From the NCBI RefSeq assembly GCF_000281045.1, contig NW_008246101.1, positions 402,941 to 429,190 of the forward strand: 26,250 nucleotides of DNA. The letters are read 5' to 3'. The notes under the pieces are model-generated. The model was not told the DNA's origin. It saw only the letters and a list, made by a program, of their open reading frames with translations, and ran no database searches. Source of the stretch: Saprolegnia diclina VS20. Taxonomy: Eukaryota; Oomycota; Saprolegniomycetes; Saprolegniales; Saprolegniaceae. Positions 1-9,803 of the stretch are shown here, piece after piece. Both the position numbers and the translations under genes were made by a program. Position 1 is the first letter of the stretch. The number at the start of each line of letters is the position of its first letter.

Positions 1-4
1 TGCT

Positions 5-3000
5 TTACGGGGCGTAGACGCGGAGGAGCGAAATGACTTCGACTTGACACACGGGGCAGTTCTTGGAGTGGATCGCATGCGCCTGGTAGCGCTCGCCATC
101 CTCTTGGCAAAAGCAGAGGTGGCCGCAGGGATACACGGCCATGTTCGCCGTCTTGTCGCGGCAAATGACGCACTCGGGGCCGTGGTTGGTGTTGCCCATG
201 GCCGCGACCGTCTCGGCCGTGTCCGCCTGCACACTATATTGAGCAAGCGAAGAAGAAGAGCTGAAGGCAAGACGTACCTTGAGCGACTGGACGTTGCGGT
301 CAATCTCGCAAATGAGTGTCTTGGTCGTTTGCTCGAGCACCTTTTGCTGCGCTTCGGCCTGCGCGATCTTGGCCTTGACTTGCACGCAGAGTTGCTCGTA
401 CTGCAGCCGGACACCCGCCTCTTGTTCGGCCCGGAGCGCCTCGTGCGCGACCTTGGCTTCGACTTCGGCGAGCTTTTGACGCAGCGCCGTCACCTTGGCT
501 TGGCTCACCTCGGCCGCGGTTTGCGCTAGATATTCGAGTTGGTGGAGCGCGATCATGGCGCCATCAAGACGATACCTTTGTCGACCTTTTCTTCGTACTC
601 GAGCGTCTGCGCCTTCCACGTCCGGCGCAGCTGGAGCTCGGCGCGGAGACGGCGGTCGGCTTCGTTCTTCACTTGCGTCACACGCTTCTGGGCGTTGGCA
701 AGCTCTTTTGTCAGCGTCGAGACGGTCGTCGCAAGCTCCTGGCGGCTCGGGGCCGTCGACGCGGGTTTTGGCGGGCGCGGTGTCGGTGCTTTTGGTGGCG
801 TGACGTTGTTGGTACTGCTACTGCCGCCCTTACTACTGCTGCTGCTGGGCTCTGGCTTGACCGTCTTGTTCTTGACGCCCCAGTGCAGCGACGTGTGGCT
901 TTGGCACACCCAGCACGTGAGTCCAATGGACGGTTTCCCGCGCTCGAGCGCGCGTTCGAGCTTCTTGACCGGGTCGACCGTGAAGAAGCCGTCGCGGTCG
1001 TCTTCGCAGTTGGATGTGACCGCCACCACGGGTTCTTGGATCGACTGGGCGGTCATCGGCACGTAAATGGCGGCGGGAATCCCATACTTTTGAACCAATC
1101 CCGGGGCAATCGTCGACCCAATCATGTGCAGCGACATGGACACGGCCGGGTTGCAGTAGTAGACAGTGCCGTCGGCCAGCGCCAAGACGTGGTTGCCATT
1201 CTACCATAAGCGCCATATAGAAACAACCCAAAGCTTGGAGACGGACCTCGGTCGCGTAAATATGGTCGACGATGCCCGCGCCGCGGGACCGCCCGGTGGA
1301 CAGATCCACGTTGAGCACAAACTCTTGCCGCGGCGCCGATGGCTCTACCCATCGCCATCGCTACGTCCGTGTATATGGATGGAATGGGACCATACCGAGG
1401 AGCGAGTGGCGGTAAAAGCCACCGACGTTGGTGTAGCCGTACGCGTACTGGCCCTTGATGTACGTAATGTCCTATCCGTCAAAGATGCAGTCAAGATATG
1501 GAGTGGAGATACGGGCACCTTGGTGTTGGGGACCACGACTTGGCTCGTCTCCCCGCCCTCGATGAGCGCCGAGTCGGTCGTGAACGTGAAGATGCGAAGG
1601 TTGCTGTCGAGGCCGACGCCCGCGAACGAGAGGCCAGCCGACGACGCTGAGAAGAAGGCCGCGTGCATGGCCGTGTTGCTACATATGTGCTCTGTATACG
1701 AGAGGACTGGCCATGGCAAGACGAGCGAGTACCTCGCAGAGTTGAACTGGCGAAGGTACGTCCACATGGGCCGGCTGTTCTCAGCTTGCTCAAACTTCCA
1801 GAGCCGGAAATTTTGCACGCCGAGGCCAAAGAGCAAAAAGTAGGATTTCTTCTGCGGGTCCGTGGCCGTGTTGTCGGACGCATCCGCAAAGCCCTACTAT
1901 GGACGTGAGTTCACTACGCACCACAGTTGCACGCACCCGCAACTTGGCGTCGCTGAAGAAGAATTTGAGCAAATTGGTCTCGTCTTCGCTGCCTATCAAA
2001 CACGGTTTTATCAGTATCAAGTTGATAGAATATGCGTGTCCGTACTCTTGTGGTGCCGGAAGCGATCCAAGTGGATGGCCATGACGGTCTTGGGCGACGT
2101 GCCGCGACAGCCCACGAAGCAGTAGGACCCGTCCGGCGTCACCTTGAGCCGAACCGTCGCCGGCGTCATTTGCTGGTTGAGCTCTTCGTCGAGATGCCCG
2201 AGGAGATAGCCATACCTACGACGCTCCATGCACCTCTGCGATGCACCGCAAGACGTACCGCTCTTCGGTGCACGAGCTGTTGATGTCAAAGAGGCGCACA
2301 GAGCCGTTGGAGAAGGCAATGATGATGCACTGGCCATCCGGCGTCACGTCGATCGAGGTCGCTGGGTCTTCAGTCGAGAAACACATGCTCTTGAAGCTCG
2401 ACGAGAGCGTAGAGAGCGCCTTCTTGGGCTTCTTGGCCGGCGGCGACGAGACGCGCTCGAGAACAGTTGTTTGCGGCGCAGCGGACGGTGCAGGCGACGG
2501 CAGCGCGGCAGTGGCAATCGGTGGTTCCACCCGAAGCAGCGTCACTAGCGTACATTCGATGGAGACGAATCGCGTGGCTGTGCGTACCTTCGGACGACCG
2601 AACGGCGGGTGACGCAAGTGGCGTCACCGCTGTCGATGATGCTCGGTTGTGGAGGAGAATGGGGGGGCGGGGACGAATCGGGGACTGGGCGACCGCAGGC
2701 GACGGCAGCCGCGCAAGCACGCTCACTGCTTCGTCGTGTGGGCCAAGTGCATGGAGGCGAGAGAGATGAGGCTTACCGGGGCGGATCGCAGGCTTGTTCT
2801 ACCAAGATACGATATGAGCCAATGCGCGTCGACAAGCGGTCGTACCGCGGTCGGCGTCGAGGCGGCGTCAACGTAGCCTTCCAGAGGCGAGGCGCGGTCG
2901 ACTGCTGTGTGAGCTGCTGGCGTCGGCGTGCGACCGCCGGGTGGCAGAATCGGCACGTCGTCGTCGTCGGCGTCGTCGTCCTCTATCACGCGCTGTCGCT

Positions 3001-3118
3001 TCTTCTCGTGCTGGATCCGGGCCATGTCCAGGATCGTCTGGGCGCGCTTCGCCTTCGGGATGCGGTTGCCGAGGAGTTGCATGTTGTTGTGGATCATCTT
3101 CTCCATCTTCTTCTCCAT
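5..3118 (-). CDS. WD40 / coiled-coil / RING-finger protein (putative E3 ubiquitin ligase), 13 exons
   Basis: Exons, in coding order on the minus strand: 3118-2846, 2798-2777, 2725-2589, 2545-2259, 2215-2046, 1992-1937, 1893-1733, 1678-1519, 1471-1396, 1344-1247, 1200-576, 525-278, 226-5. They sum to 2535 nt (844 aa), and every junction is GT..AG and keeps frame. Residues 1-185 are basic then acidic and Pro/Ser-rich. Residues about 190-500 hold WD40-like blades (for example SIDVTPDGQC with VRLFDI, and NFRLWKF). A Ser/Pro/Lys linker follows, then a Gln/Ala/Glu-rich coiled coil (about 605-770). A C-terminal RING spans 790-831: C790, C793, C805, H807, C811, C828, C831. The sixth usual Cys is Asp814. 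RING proteins usually bring an E2~ubiquitin to a substrate; here the propeller could bind the substrate (inference). The start is the first in-frame ATG; an in-frame GTG lies 18 nt upstream. The exact family is not recognised. Confidence 0.85.
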
Positions 3119-3419
3119 ACTTGGTCGCGCGATCACGGACTCGCGCTACTGGCGGCGGCCACCTCAGTATCGAATTGTGAGCCCGCCAAGACATTCGCCG
3201 CTCATTGGTTGTATTCCGCACCCGACGCATCCCATCGATTGGTCAAAATACGATACAGAACGCAACGATTGGTCCATTATTTAGAAAATACGCGGCGTCC
3301 ATTGGCCAGTATTGTTGAAATGAGCATGGCGGCCTCGCCAGCGCCACAAAGTACACGCAGCCGCTCAAGCGTGCATGATGCAAGCGAGTTGCCGTTCGTA
3401 GATGCATCTGATTGTCATC
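3119..3419 (-). promoter_or_regulatory. Promoter region of the RING gene with four phased CCAAT boxes
   Basis: ATTGG on the plus strand (CCAAT on the coding strand) occurs at 3204-3208, 3238-3242, 3268-3272 and 3301-3305. The steps are 34, 30 and 33 bp, close to three turns of B-DNA, starting about 86 bp upstream of the ATG. CCAAT is the binding site of the NF-Y/HAP complex in eukaryotes; its use here is inferred. Confidence 0.55.
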
Positions 3420-3662
3420 TTAGTCGTTGTTGCTCAGCGGCTCGGGCGTCGCTGCCTGCTGCATCGTCGTCGTGCGCCGCGACCGCATGACGTTCCACGT
3501 TCGCTCTTCGATCTTTTGGAAGCCGCCGGTCCGGACGCGGAGGTCGGGGCAAGGCTTGGGCATGATCACCTTGCGGGGCTCGCTGCAATTTGTAGTCGCA
3601 TTGTTGTTGTCGTCGTCCTCGTCTTGTGCGGTCGCATGCGCCGTGGTCTTCCTCGAGGCCAT
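3420..3662 (-). CDS. Small hypothetical protein, 80 aa
   Basis: The frame begins at the first in-frame ATG (MASRKTTAHA) and ends with TAA. The protein has an acidic/Asn run (DEDDDNNN) near residue 15, a central Pro/Arg stretch (MPKPCPDLRVRTGG), and a basic tail with WNVMRSRRTTT. It has no membrane segment or signal peptide. Codon use (C/G third positions) resembles its neighbours. The frame stays open upstream of the ATG to beyond 3767 without another ATG, so an extra 5' exon is possible. I do not recognise a family. It lies downstream of the cyclin on the same strand and ends about 300 bp before the RING gene starts. Confidence 0.45.
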   Translation of the reverse strand: MASRKTTAHATAQDEDDDNNNATTNCSEPRKVIMPKPCPDLRVRTGGFQKIEERTWNVMRSRRTTTMQQAATPEPLSNND

Positions 3663-3938
3663 GCCGAAGGAACTGGTCGTTTCTGGTTGCACTGGAGCGG
3701 TAATAACTGACGTCCGCTTCAACCTCAGAGTTGGCTTGCCGTGACCAGATCCAGATGCAGTAGCCAAGCCGCAGCAAATGATGGTTCTTCGTGAAGGCTG
3801 CGAGCATGCATTGGTGGAGAAGAAGACGACGATCGTTTAAGATAAATAAGCTTGTAGGATTTGGCTTGGGTTACGCAGCCAGCCACGCGGACACATGAAC
3901 GGATCTAGACTCTAAGCAAAAAGCGACGATGTACACAT

Positions 3939-4883
3939 CTAGGCAGTCGCCCGCTGCTTCTTCCGGGGCGACGCCTCTTTGTCGTCGTCGTCGTCGCGCC
4001 GGCGCTTCTTTTCGACGCGCCCGGGGCTGTCGATGGACGTCGGGCTCGCACTCCGAGGCTTGCAGTCGTCGGCCACGACGCTGTCGTCCTTGGCCTCGTA
4101 CGCGAGGCTTGCAAGCTCGGGCTCGACGTCGGCAGGCGCGTACAGCGTCATCATGCGCGCGACGCAGTCCTTGAAAGCATCGGCATCGACGCCGAGCGTG
4201 TCGAGCGCATAGGCGGCGAGGGGGCTCGCGCAGCCAAATTGGGTGGCGCACACGACTTCAAGGGCGGCGGCAGCGACAACTGAGCTCGGGAACACTTGGT
4301 ACTCGTAGTCGATCGCGCACTCTTCGAGGAGCTCCATGGCCGCCTCTTCCAGATGCACTTGAATGGACGGCACCGACTCGAAGGTGAGGAGGTCCCGAAG
4401 AAACGCAACCGGCGTCGCGGGGTTGAGGCGCCACTGGAGCACGTGGAGGAGCTGCTTCTCCATGAGAATGATTTCGCTGCGCGGGTACTTGTGCTGGCAA
4501 AGGAGCTCCATCTCTTCCATTAGGATCGGGCGCGGCTCGTGCATCTTGGACGCGACGTACATGGCGACCATGGACACGAGTTGCAGCACGATCTTGTCGA
4601 CCGAGAGCGCCGCCAAGTAGACATCCATAAAGTGAATCGCACATTCGACCGTGTCGGCGCTGAGCTCGAACGCCTTGCCCGTGTGCAGCATCCATTCGGC
4701 CATGCGCTTTCGCCACGACGCCACCATGCCTTGCGTCTGCACCGTCGCGAGGTACCCGCTCGGGCGCGGGCTGTCCTCCTTGGCGAGCAGCAGCCGCAGG
4801 TGGCGGCGCACGGCGTCCGGCTCGAGCATCTCCGTGGGCGTGACCGCATGGAGTTCCTCGACACAGCTGAGATCCGTCATCAT
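3939..4883 (-). CDS. Cyclin (A/B/D-type cyclin box protein), 314 aa
   Basis: This is a single-exon gene. The N-terminal cyclin box covers about residues 45-165. R58-K-R-M-A-E-W64 corresponds to the usual MR-x-ILxDW helix. K113 (in ASKMHE) and E142 (in LMEKQLL) are the paired Lys and Glu that contact the kinase PSTAIRE helix in known cyclins. LQWRLNPATPVAFL (about residues 151-164) is the usual link into the second cyclin fold, about 165-260. The C-terminus is Ser/Asp/Lys-rich and ends in a bipartite basic stretch (KKRRR, then PRKKQR), likely a nuclear localisation signal. Expected role: activating subunit of a cyclin-dependent kinase. The exact class cannot be fixed by eye; the short N-terminus without a clear destruction box favours a D-like type (inference). 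Two consecutive ATG codons open the frame; the first is used here. Confidence 0.9.
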   Translation of the reverse strand: MMTDLSCVEELHAVTPTEMLEPDAVRRHLRLLLAKEDSPRPSGYLATVQTQGMVASWRKRMAEWMLHTGKAFELSADTVECAIHFMDVYLAALSVDKIVLQLVSMVAMYVASKMHEPRPILMEEMELLCQHKYPRSEIILMEKQLLHVLQWRLNPATPVAFLRDLLTFESVPSIQVHLEEAAMELLEECAIDYEYQVFPSSVVAAAALEVVCATQFGCASPLAAYALDTLGVDADAFKDCVARMMTLYAPADVEPELASLAYEAKDDSVVADDCKPRSASPTSIDSPGRVEKKRRRDDDDDKEASPRKKQRATA

Positions 4884-6629
4884 GCTGTTGCGTGCTTCTT
4901 GCGAAATGAGTGGGGCATCATGGGTGACCTTGCTACACGGCGTATACCTTTGACACTTGATAGCTCGTCACGAGTGTTTACCTCGCAAATTGCGCTCGCG
5001 CGCGTGGAGAAAGCACTTGGACTTTGTATAGGCTGCCTGTCTAGCGCCTCCAGGTGCCGTTTGTTTGTCGATAGGCTACCCACATACAAATAGCAAGGTA
5101 CGTTTGGCGCCGCTTTGCCACGTGCCAAATGCCGCATATGCGCATTTACATACTGTTGCCGCGCATCCGAGATATTAAATTTGTATTGAAATATCGTCCT
5201 GTTTGTATGGAAAATGGCAGCGTTGCATTGTATGAGGCGGTTCTTTTTTATGTCGGCGCTGGCACGAAGCGTTTGGATTGGCCATTGCCCGAGATCCGTG
5301 CATCATCATTTGTATTGGCGCAAAGGTCCCTTGCATACAAACACCAAGTTGGGAAAGCCAAAACGCGGGGTTTTCACGTCCACCTGGTATGGCCGACGCC
5401 GGTGCTTGGCGCGAACGTTGCCGCCAAAACCAGCTCGATGGGCGCTGGACATGCAGCGCACCTATCGCAGTCGGATGTAAAATATTGCACAAAATTGCGA
5501 CAAATAGACGGCGAACGACACGCCTCGACGAGGCAAGAATGAGGGAAGAGACGCTCGAGTTAGTACTTCACACGCGCCTGCAAACATGGCGGACGACATG
5601 TATATGTACTGATGGGCACGGCTTCAAGTGGCAATCTTTAAAAGCCAGTTGAGAAGAATCCATCCTCTAAAGGGCCTTGGCAAGCTGCACCGGCACCCCC
5701 TCGTGGAACGAGCTCTCTGCCGCCAACTTGCCACGTGGATGCAACCGCGCGTCAGTTCATCCTTTGCCATGTCCAGAACGCCCAACTCAGAGCCCGCCAA
5801 CGCAGTAACACGGGCAGAAAGTCCGTACGCCCGGAATACCATGTACTACTTGGACGGCATGCTTGTGGCCAAAGTAGCGAGTCGGCAGCAAGCCGTTTCA
5901 GTTTCAGGGTCAAAGGCTGCACGCACCTTGCCACCTCCATGCGATCGTCATGAAGCAAGATGGCGCACGGCGAAGATCATGCGAAGTAGGCTACCCTGAA
6001 CATTGCGAGCGGATGTGATCGCCGGCATCTCGTCCAGCGCGAGCAAGTGCCGGCAAGTGCGGCAACCCGAGGCAAGTGGGCCATGCCAGCAGCTGGCCAC
6101 GTCAATGTCGTGCTCAGAAATGCACCGTAGGCGTCGACGCCATCCCTAGTCAACTTACGACCACGCGATGGCTATATAGAGCGAGCGACCAGGCCAGGTG
6201 CAGGCGACGATGCTGCCCGTGTCGCCAATACGCCATGGTATTACTTGCATCATCGAAACCATCCTGTTGCTTACTCGGGTGGGCACACGGTGCAGGGGCA
6301 CGGAGCAGGGTACAGACACGCGCGCCTTCTATTTTCAGTCAACACCACGCGCGGCGACGTCGATGCTTGTACCGATGACGCGCTCTGTCGTGTTTGGAGG
6401 ACTCGATCCAGCAAAAGCGCAGTCCAAGGAGCTCGCGAAGATACGTATACTGTACTTTTGTATGCCATACAAATTCTATGTGATGGGTTTCATGAACACT
6501 AAAACCGGTGTCGCCTTCCGACATCAAATAGTGTGTATAACCAATCAAACGAAAGATGGCGGTTGGTTGGTGGTTGGGTGGGCGCTGTGGCGTTGGAGAT
6601 CCGAAGACCAAAGCAAAATCGATATTGAG
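4884..6629. other. Long intergenic region with no supported gene
   Basis: This is 1.75 kb between the divergent cyclin and NHP2 genes. Several open frames exist on the plus strand (5129-5542, 5278-5652, 6198 onward), but none has a recognisable family, and their third positions lack the strong C/G bias of neighbouring genes. A TATATA lies at 6173-6178. The heptamer GCAAGTG occurs at 6043, 6053 and 6072. A CCAAT box at 6541-6545 and a G-rich leader at 6561-6582 belong to the NHP2 promoter. I see no inverted terminal repeats or transposase. Confidence 0.5.
6541..6582 (+). promoter_or_regulatory. NHP2 upstream region: CCAAT box and G-rich tract
   Basis: CCAAT at 6541-6545 lies 85 bp before the ATG. 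It is followed at 6561-6582 by six short G-runs separated by one or two T's, all on the coding strand. Such spacing can form a two-layer G-quadruplex in DNA or in the leader RNA. The transcription start is unknown. Confidence 0.4.
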
Positions 6630-7064
6630 ATGAGCGACACGGAAGAGGCCAAGGGCGTGACGTACGAGGAGCGCGTCAAGCACGTTAGCATCATCGCCAA
6701 CCCGCTCGCCAACAAGAAGCTCACCAAGAAGGTGTACAAGCTCATCAAGAAGTCGACCAAGGTCAAGTGCACCAAGCGTGGCGTCAAGGAGGTCGTCAAG
6801 GCCATTCGCAAGGGCGAGAAGGGCATGTGCATCATCGCCGGCGACATCTCGCCCATCGACGTCATCTCGCACATCCCCGTGCTCTGCGAAAACAACGATA
6901 TCGCGTACGTCTTTACGCCGTCCAAGGTCGACCTCGGCGCGTCTGCGGCCTCGAAGCGCCCCACGAGCTGCATCATGGTCACGCCGGGCAAGCAGGGCTT
7001 CAACGTCCAGGAAAGCTACGACGAAATCCTCGCCGAAGTCAAGAAGATCCAGCCCACCTACTAG
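6630..7064 (+). CDS. NHP2: H/ACA ribonucleoprotein complex subunit 2 (NHP2), L7Ae family
   Basis: This is a 144-aa single-exon protein, the usual length for NHP2. It is a member of the L7Ae/L30e/S12e RNA-binding family. The signature K-R50-G-x-x-E54-V-x-K-x-I-R-K-G lies at about residues 49-61, followed by IIAGDISPIDVISHIP, as in NHP2 orthologues. NHP2 is one of the four core proteins of H/ACA snoRNPs (with dyskerin/Cbf5, Nop10 and Gar1). These particles guide pseudouridylation of rRNA in the nucleolus, and in some eukaryotes also act in telomerase. The ATG at 6630 starts the conserved N-terminus (MSDTEEAKG); the longer upstream frame does not look coding. The gene ends 98 bp from the convergent gene at 7163. 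Confidence 0.95.
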   Translation: MSDTEEAKGVTYEERVKHVSIIANPLANKKLTKKVYKLIKKSTKVKCTKRGVKEVVKAIRKGEKGMCIIAGDISPIDVISHIPVLCENNDIAYVFTPSKVDLGASAASKRPTSCIMVTPGKQGFNVQESYDEILAEVKKIQPTY

Positions 7065-7162
7065 TTTGTTCAATAGCTACCTTCGTTGCCACCTCGACCG
7101 ACTGCGGCAGCTTACTTATTAAGTCACAGAATTCCATGTTAAATATCCCATTTTGTGGCAAA

Positions 7163-7939
7163 TTACAAGGTGGAAATGTTGGAGTAGAGCACGGACGAGT
7201 CGTTGCTGGACGCCACTTGGTGGACGCGCAACGCCGCCTCGATCTCGTCTTCCGTGAGGCCGTCTTTTTGCATTTGGTTGACGGTCTGAAGGATCGAACC
7301 GAGGTTGGCGCCACCCGACCGGAGGTTGCTCCGGCCAAAGCTCGTCGAGCCCATCCCAAACGACGACGACGTGGCGCGCGATTGAATCGAGGTTCGAGAG
7401 CCACGGTGCGACGCGGGCTGTGGCTGGAGCGGCCGCGCAATCTCGTTGTTGATGTCGTCCTCGTCCTCGTCGTCATCTTCGTCGTCGTCGTCTTCGTCGT
7501 ACTCGGAGCCGTAGTACTCGGAGCCGTACTCGCTATAGAGGCTGTAGAGCTCGCTGTGGTTCTCATCGTGGTTCATGCTCTCGACAATGGACATGGTGAC
7601 ACGCTCGCCGCCCACAATCTTGTGCCACGGCGCGCCATGGCCGCAGCCCGAGCACAAAATCGACTCCTTGTCGACATACGACGGGACGTACGAGACGCAG
7701 TCGCACTTGTGGTCCGTGTCGCGGCCAAAGAGACACCCTTTCCGCGCCCCAGTCTTGCTCTTGCTGCGGGCCATCTCTTCCCAGAGCAGCGCCCGCGCCG
7801 GTACGGGCTTGGAGGGCACGAGGCCGACGGCGCGCTTGGCCGAGTACTCGCGCGCGATATCTTCAAGGATGAGCTGCGCTTCGTTCAAGCTCATCGCACT
7901 CTCGTCGCTGATCGAACTGCCCACGGATGCAGCCGCCAT
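7163..7939 (-). CDS. Acidic protein with a Cys/His cluster, 258 aa, function unknown
   Basis: Single exon, starting at the ATG of MAAASVGSSIS; the upstream in-frame extension begins only at TTG and lacks coding character. A likely metal-binding cluster lies at C69, H77, C79, C81, C96, C99, H101 and H106 (KCDC, then CSGCGHGAPWH). Next comes a Tyr/Ser/Glu stretch with repeated SEY, then an acidic run of Asp/Glu (about 165-185) and a Ser/Gly/Arg-rich segment. A short predicted helix lies near the C-terminus (LTEDEIEAALRVHQ, about 228-241). No signal peptide or membrane segment is seen. I do not recognise the family; the spacing suggests one or two zinc sites (inference). An ATCCGGATAC motif lies 32 bp upstream of the start. 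Confidence 0.85.
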   Translation of the reverse strand: MAAASVGSSISDESAMSLNEAQLILEDIAREYSAKRAVGLVPSKPVPARALLWEEMARSKSKTGARKGCLFGRDTDHKCDCVSYVPSYVDKESILCSGCGHGAPWHKIVGGERVTMSIVESMNHDENHSELYSLYSEYGSEYYGSEYDEDDDDEDDDEDEDDINNEIARPLQPQPASHRGSRTSIQSRATSSSFGMGSTSFGRSNLRSGGANLGSILQTVNQMQKDGLTEDEIEAALRVHQVASSNDSSVLYSNISTL

Positions 7940-8802
7940 CTTCGGAAATGTACGCCTGCGGGTGTGTAGCATCCGGATACATAGACACGCTCGTCCGGAT
8001 ATCAAGCATATCAAGCGCCAAGGCTGCAACTCACACTCGAGTCGCCAGCAGAGGCAACAATCCTCACATCGGCAGTCGTATCTACCCTAGCAGATGCAAG
8101 CTCTGTGGCGCACGAAGGGGCAGCGATATGCTATTAGCTCTCGCCCAAGCGTCTGCTCTACTGCGACTCGCCAAAGCGATCATGTTGACCGACGCTCTCT
8201 GGGCCTATCGTTCGATTCACTGGCGCGCGATCCTGATTGTGGTGTGGAGAAGGGCGACAGCAATGCATTACATTGGGCCCAACGAAGTCGTGGCACGACA
8301 CTACTTCAAAGTACACGCCATGCAGCGCGGTAGGACTCGTATCGTTGATCGCTTGCCGATGAATGTTGCTGCACGGGAGCCAAGTTGGAAGCCAAATACC
8401 TGCCAAAAATGGATCTAGTTGGACCAACATCGCGCGATGTCCCTGGTTTCGCCAAATCAGTTCTTATTCCCTTGTCGTTGTCTGGCTAGCCGTCGGCTGA
8501 ACCCTCCCAACCTTGACACAAATTTGCACGTGGAGCGTCCGCCATGCTTCCACTGCGTAGCGAAGTGTACTGTACGAACGCGACGCCAGCGACTTGGGGT
8601 GCGAGAGGCTGGCGGGAGGGGCTTTGGCACGCGGAAGAGCGACTGAATTTTAGCTGGGAGGTTGATTATAATGCAATTACATACATTGATGTAGATAGAA
8701 TTGAACCGTGCTTTAAAAAAGATTATGTACCGGATGCTATCCGGACTGCAGGCCAATCGCAAGTGCTGGGTTGTGGAAATCTTGCCGTCGACCCCAGAGA
8801 TA
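7940..8802. other. Divergent intergenic region
   Basis: This separates the Cys/His-rich gene (minus) from the claudin-like gene (plus). Open frames (7927-8418, 8094-8333) have no recognisable content. ATCCGGATAC lies at 7971-7980. A CCAAT box at 8753-8757 is 46 bp before the plus-strand gene. The 60 bp before that box is AT-rich. Confidence 0.5.
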
Positions 8803-9803
8803 ATGGAGCTCAAGACGCGTGTGCTCGACATCCTCTGTACGTGGCGTGGCATGCAAGGCCGGGAGTGTTCATGCAGCATGTGTGTAGGCGTGCTCCTGTC
8901 GGCGCTGCTCATGATCTCGGTCTGGTACTGCGCCCTCTCGCCCGACTGGATGGCGCAGTCCGGCGACAATGGCCAGTCCAGCTACTCGCAGGGCATTGGC
9001 CTCTGGTCCAACTACACGTTGCAGATTGGTGCCGACGCGTTTGACCCGGGCAACTCGTTCTGGCTGCCGACGCAGCCCAACGCCGTCGACTCGTTCGATG
9101 CCCAGTGGTACGTGCACCGATCCTGCTCGGGCAAGAAGATCTCATGGCCGTCATAGCGAATCGTATCGCAAGGTCGACTGTTCCGTTCTGGAAGGCGGCG
9201 AGTACGACAAGCAGTATTGCGTCATCCAGTCGATCTACTGCGGCACGCCGCTCTTCATCGTGCAGGTCGTCATGGCCATCGCGGCGGGCCTCTCGGTTCT
9301 CGTCTTTGCGTGGGTCATCGCCATGGCCGTGTACCCGCACCGCACGCTCACTGAGAACTACCTTTTGCACATGTCGATCCTCGCCGGTACGCACTCGGAT
9401 CGCATATGGCGAATTGCCATCTTCTTGTCCGGTAGGCTTTGTGCAAATGGCAGCGATCGGTCTCTGGTACACATACGTCTACCTCAAGGTCCTCAACTCG
9501 ACGTTCTACTCGGACGAGTACACGCGGTGCACGGCCAACCCAACGAATCGGTCGTGCTGGAGCATTCGGTACGCCGCGTACGCGACGCTGGTCGCCGGTG
9601 GCCTCTACCCCGCGCTCGCCATCGCGCTCTCACAGCTCATGAGCTTGAAATCGTCTCGATACCGCGTGCAGCTCAAGCAGCACTGCAAGGAGCTCATGGA
9701 CGAGATGCCGTTCAGCCCGCGCGGCTCGGAAATTCCTCGCCCATCGGACGCGTCGACCGTGCGCGAGTCGGACATGTCGACCATCACCAACAGCATGCGC
9801 TAG
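8803..9803 (+). CDS. Four-pass membrane protein resembling the claudin/PMP22 superfamily, 300 aa
   Basis: Exons are 8803-9107, 9157-9386 and 9436-9803 (903 nt). Both introns are 49 bp, GTACG..TAG. Four hydrophobic segments are visible: about 27-45 (CVGVLLSALLMISVWYCAL), 134-158, a third built across the second junction (LLHMSILAG joined to FVQMAAIGLWYTYVY), and a fourth near 219-241. The first extracellular loop has G-L-W at 66-68 and then C102 and C110. This parallels the claudin signature W-GLW-C-C, although the spacing is longer than in animal claudins. C102 is created by the first splice. The cytosolic tail is Ser/Thr-rich. Animal members of this superfamily form junctions or regulate channels; the role here is unknown. 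Several ATGs precede the chosen start; ATG 8803 gives a short cytosolic N-terminus. Confidence 0.85.

Noticed and set aside
5278-5652. Plus-strand 124-aa frame as a gene
   Set aside because: No family features, and AT-rich parts without the third-base bias of neighbours; kept only as a possibility under the long gap.
6043-6078. GCAAGTG repeated three times
   Set aside because: Spacing is irregular (10 and 19 bp) and the copies are short; too weak to call an element.
6173-6178. TATATA as a promoter for a gene starting near 6198-6235
   Set aside because: The frames that follow have no coding character, and the box is 450 bp from the NHP2 start.
6767-7969. Plus-strand 400-aa open frame
   Set aside because: It is out of frame with NHP2 and antisense to the Cys/His-rich gene; codon bias follows those genes, not this frame.
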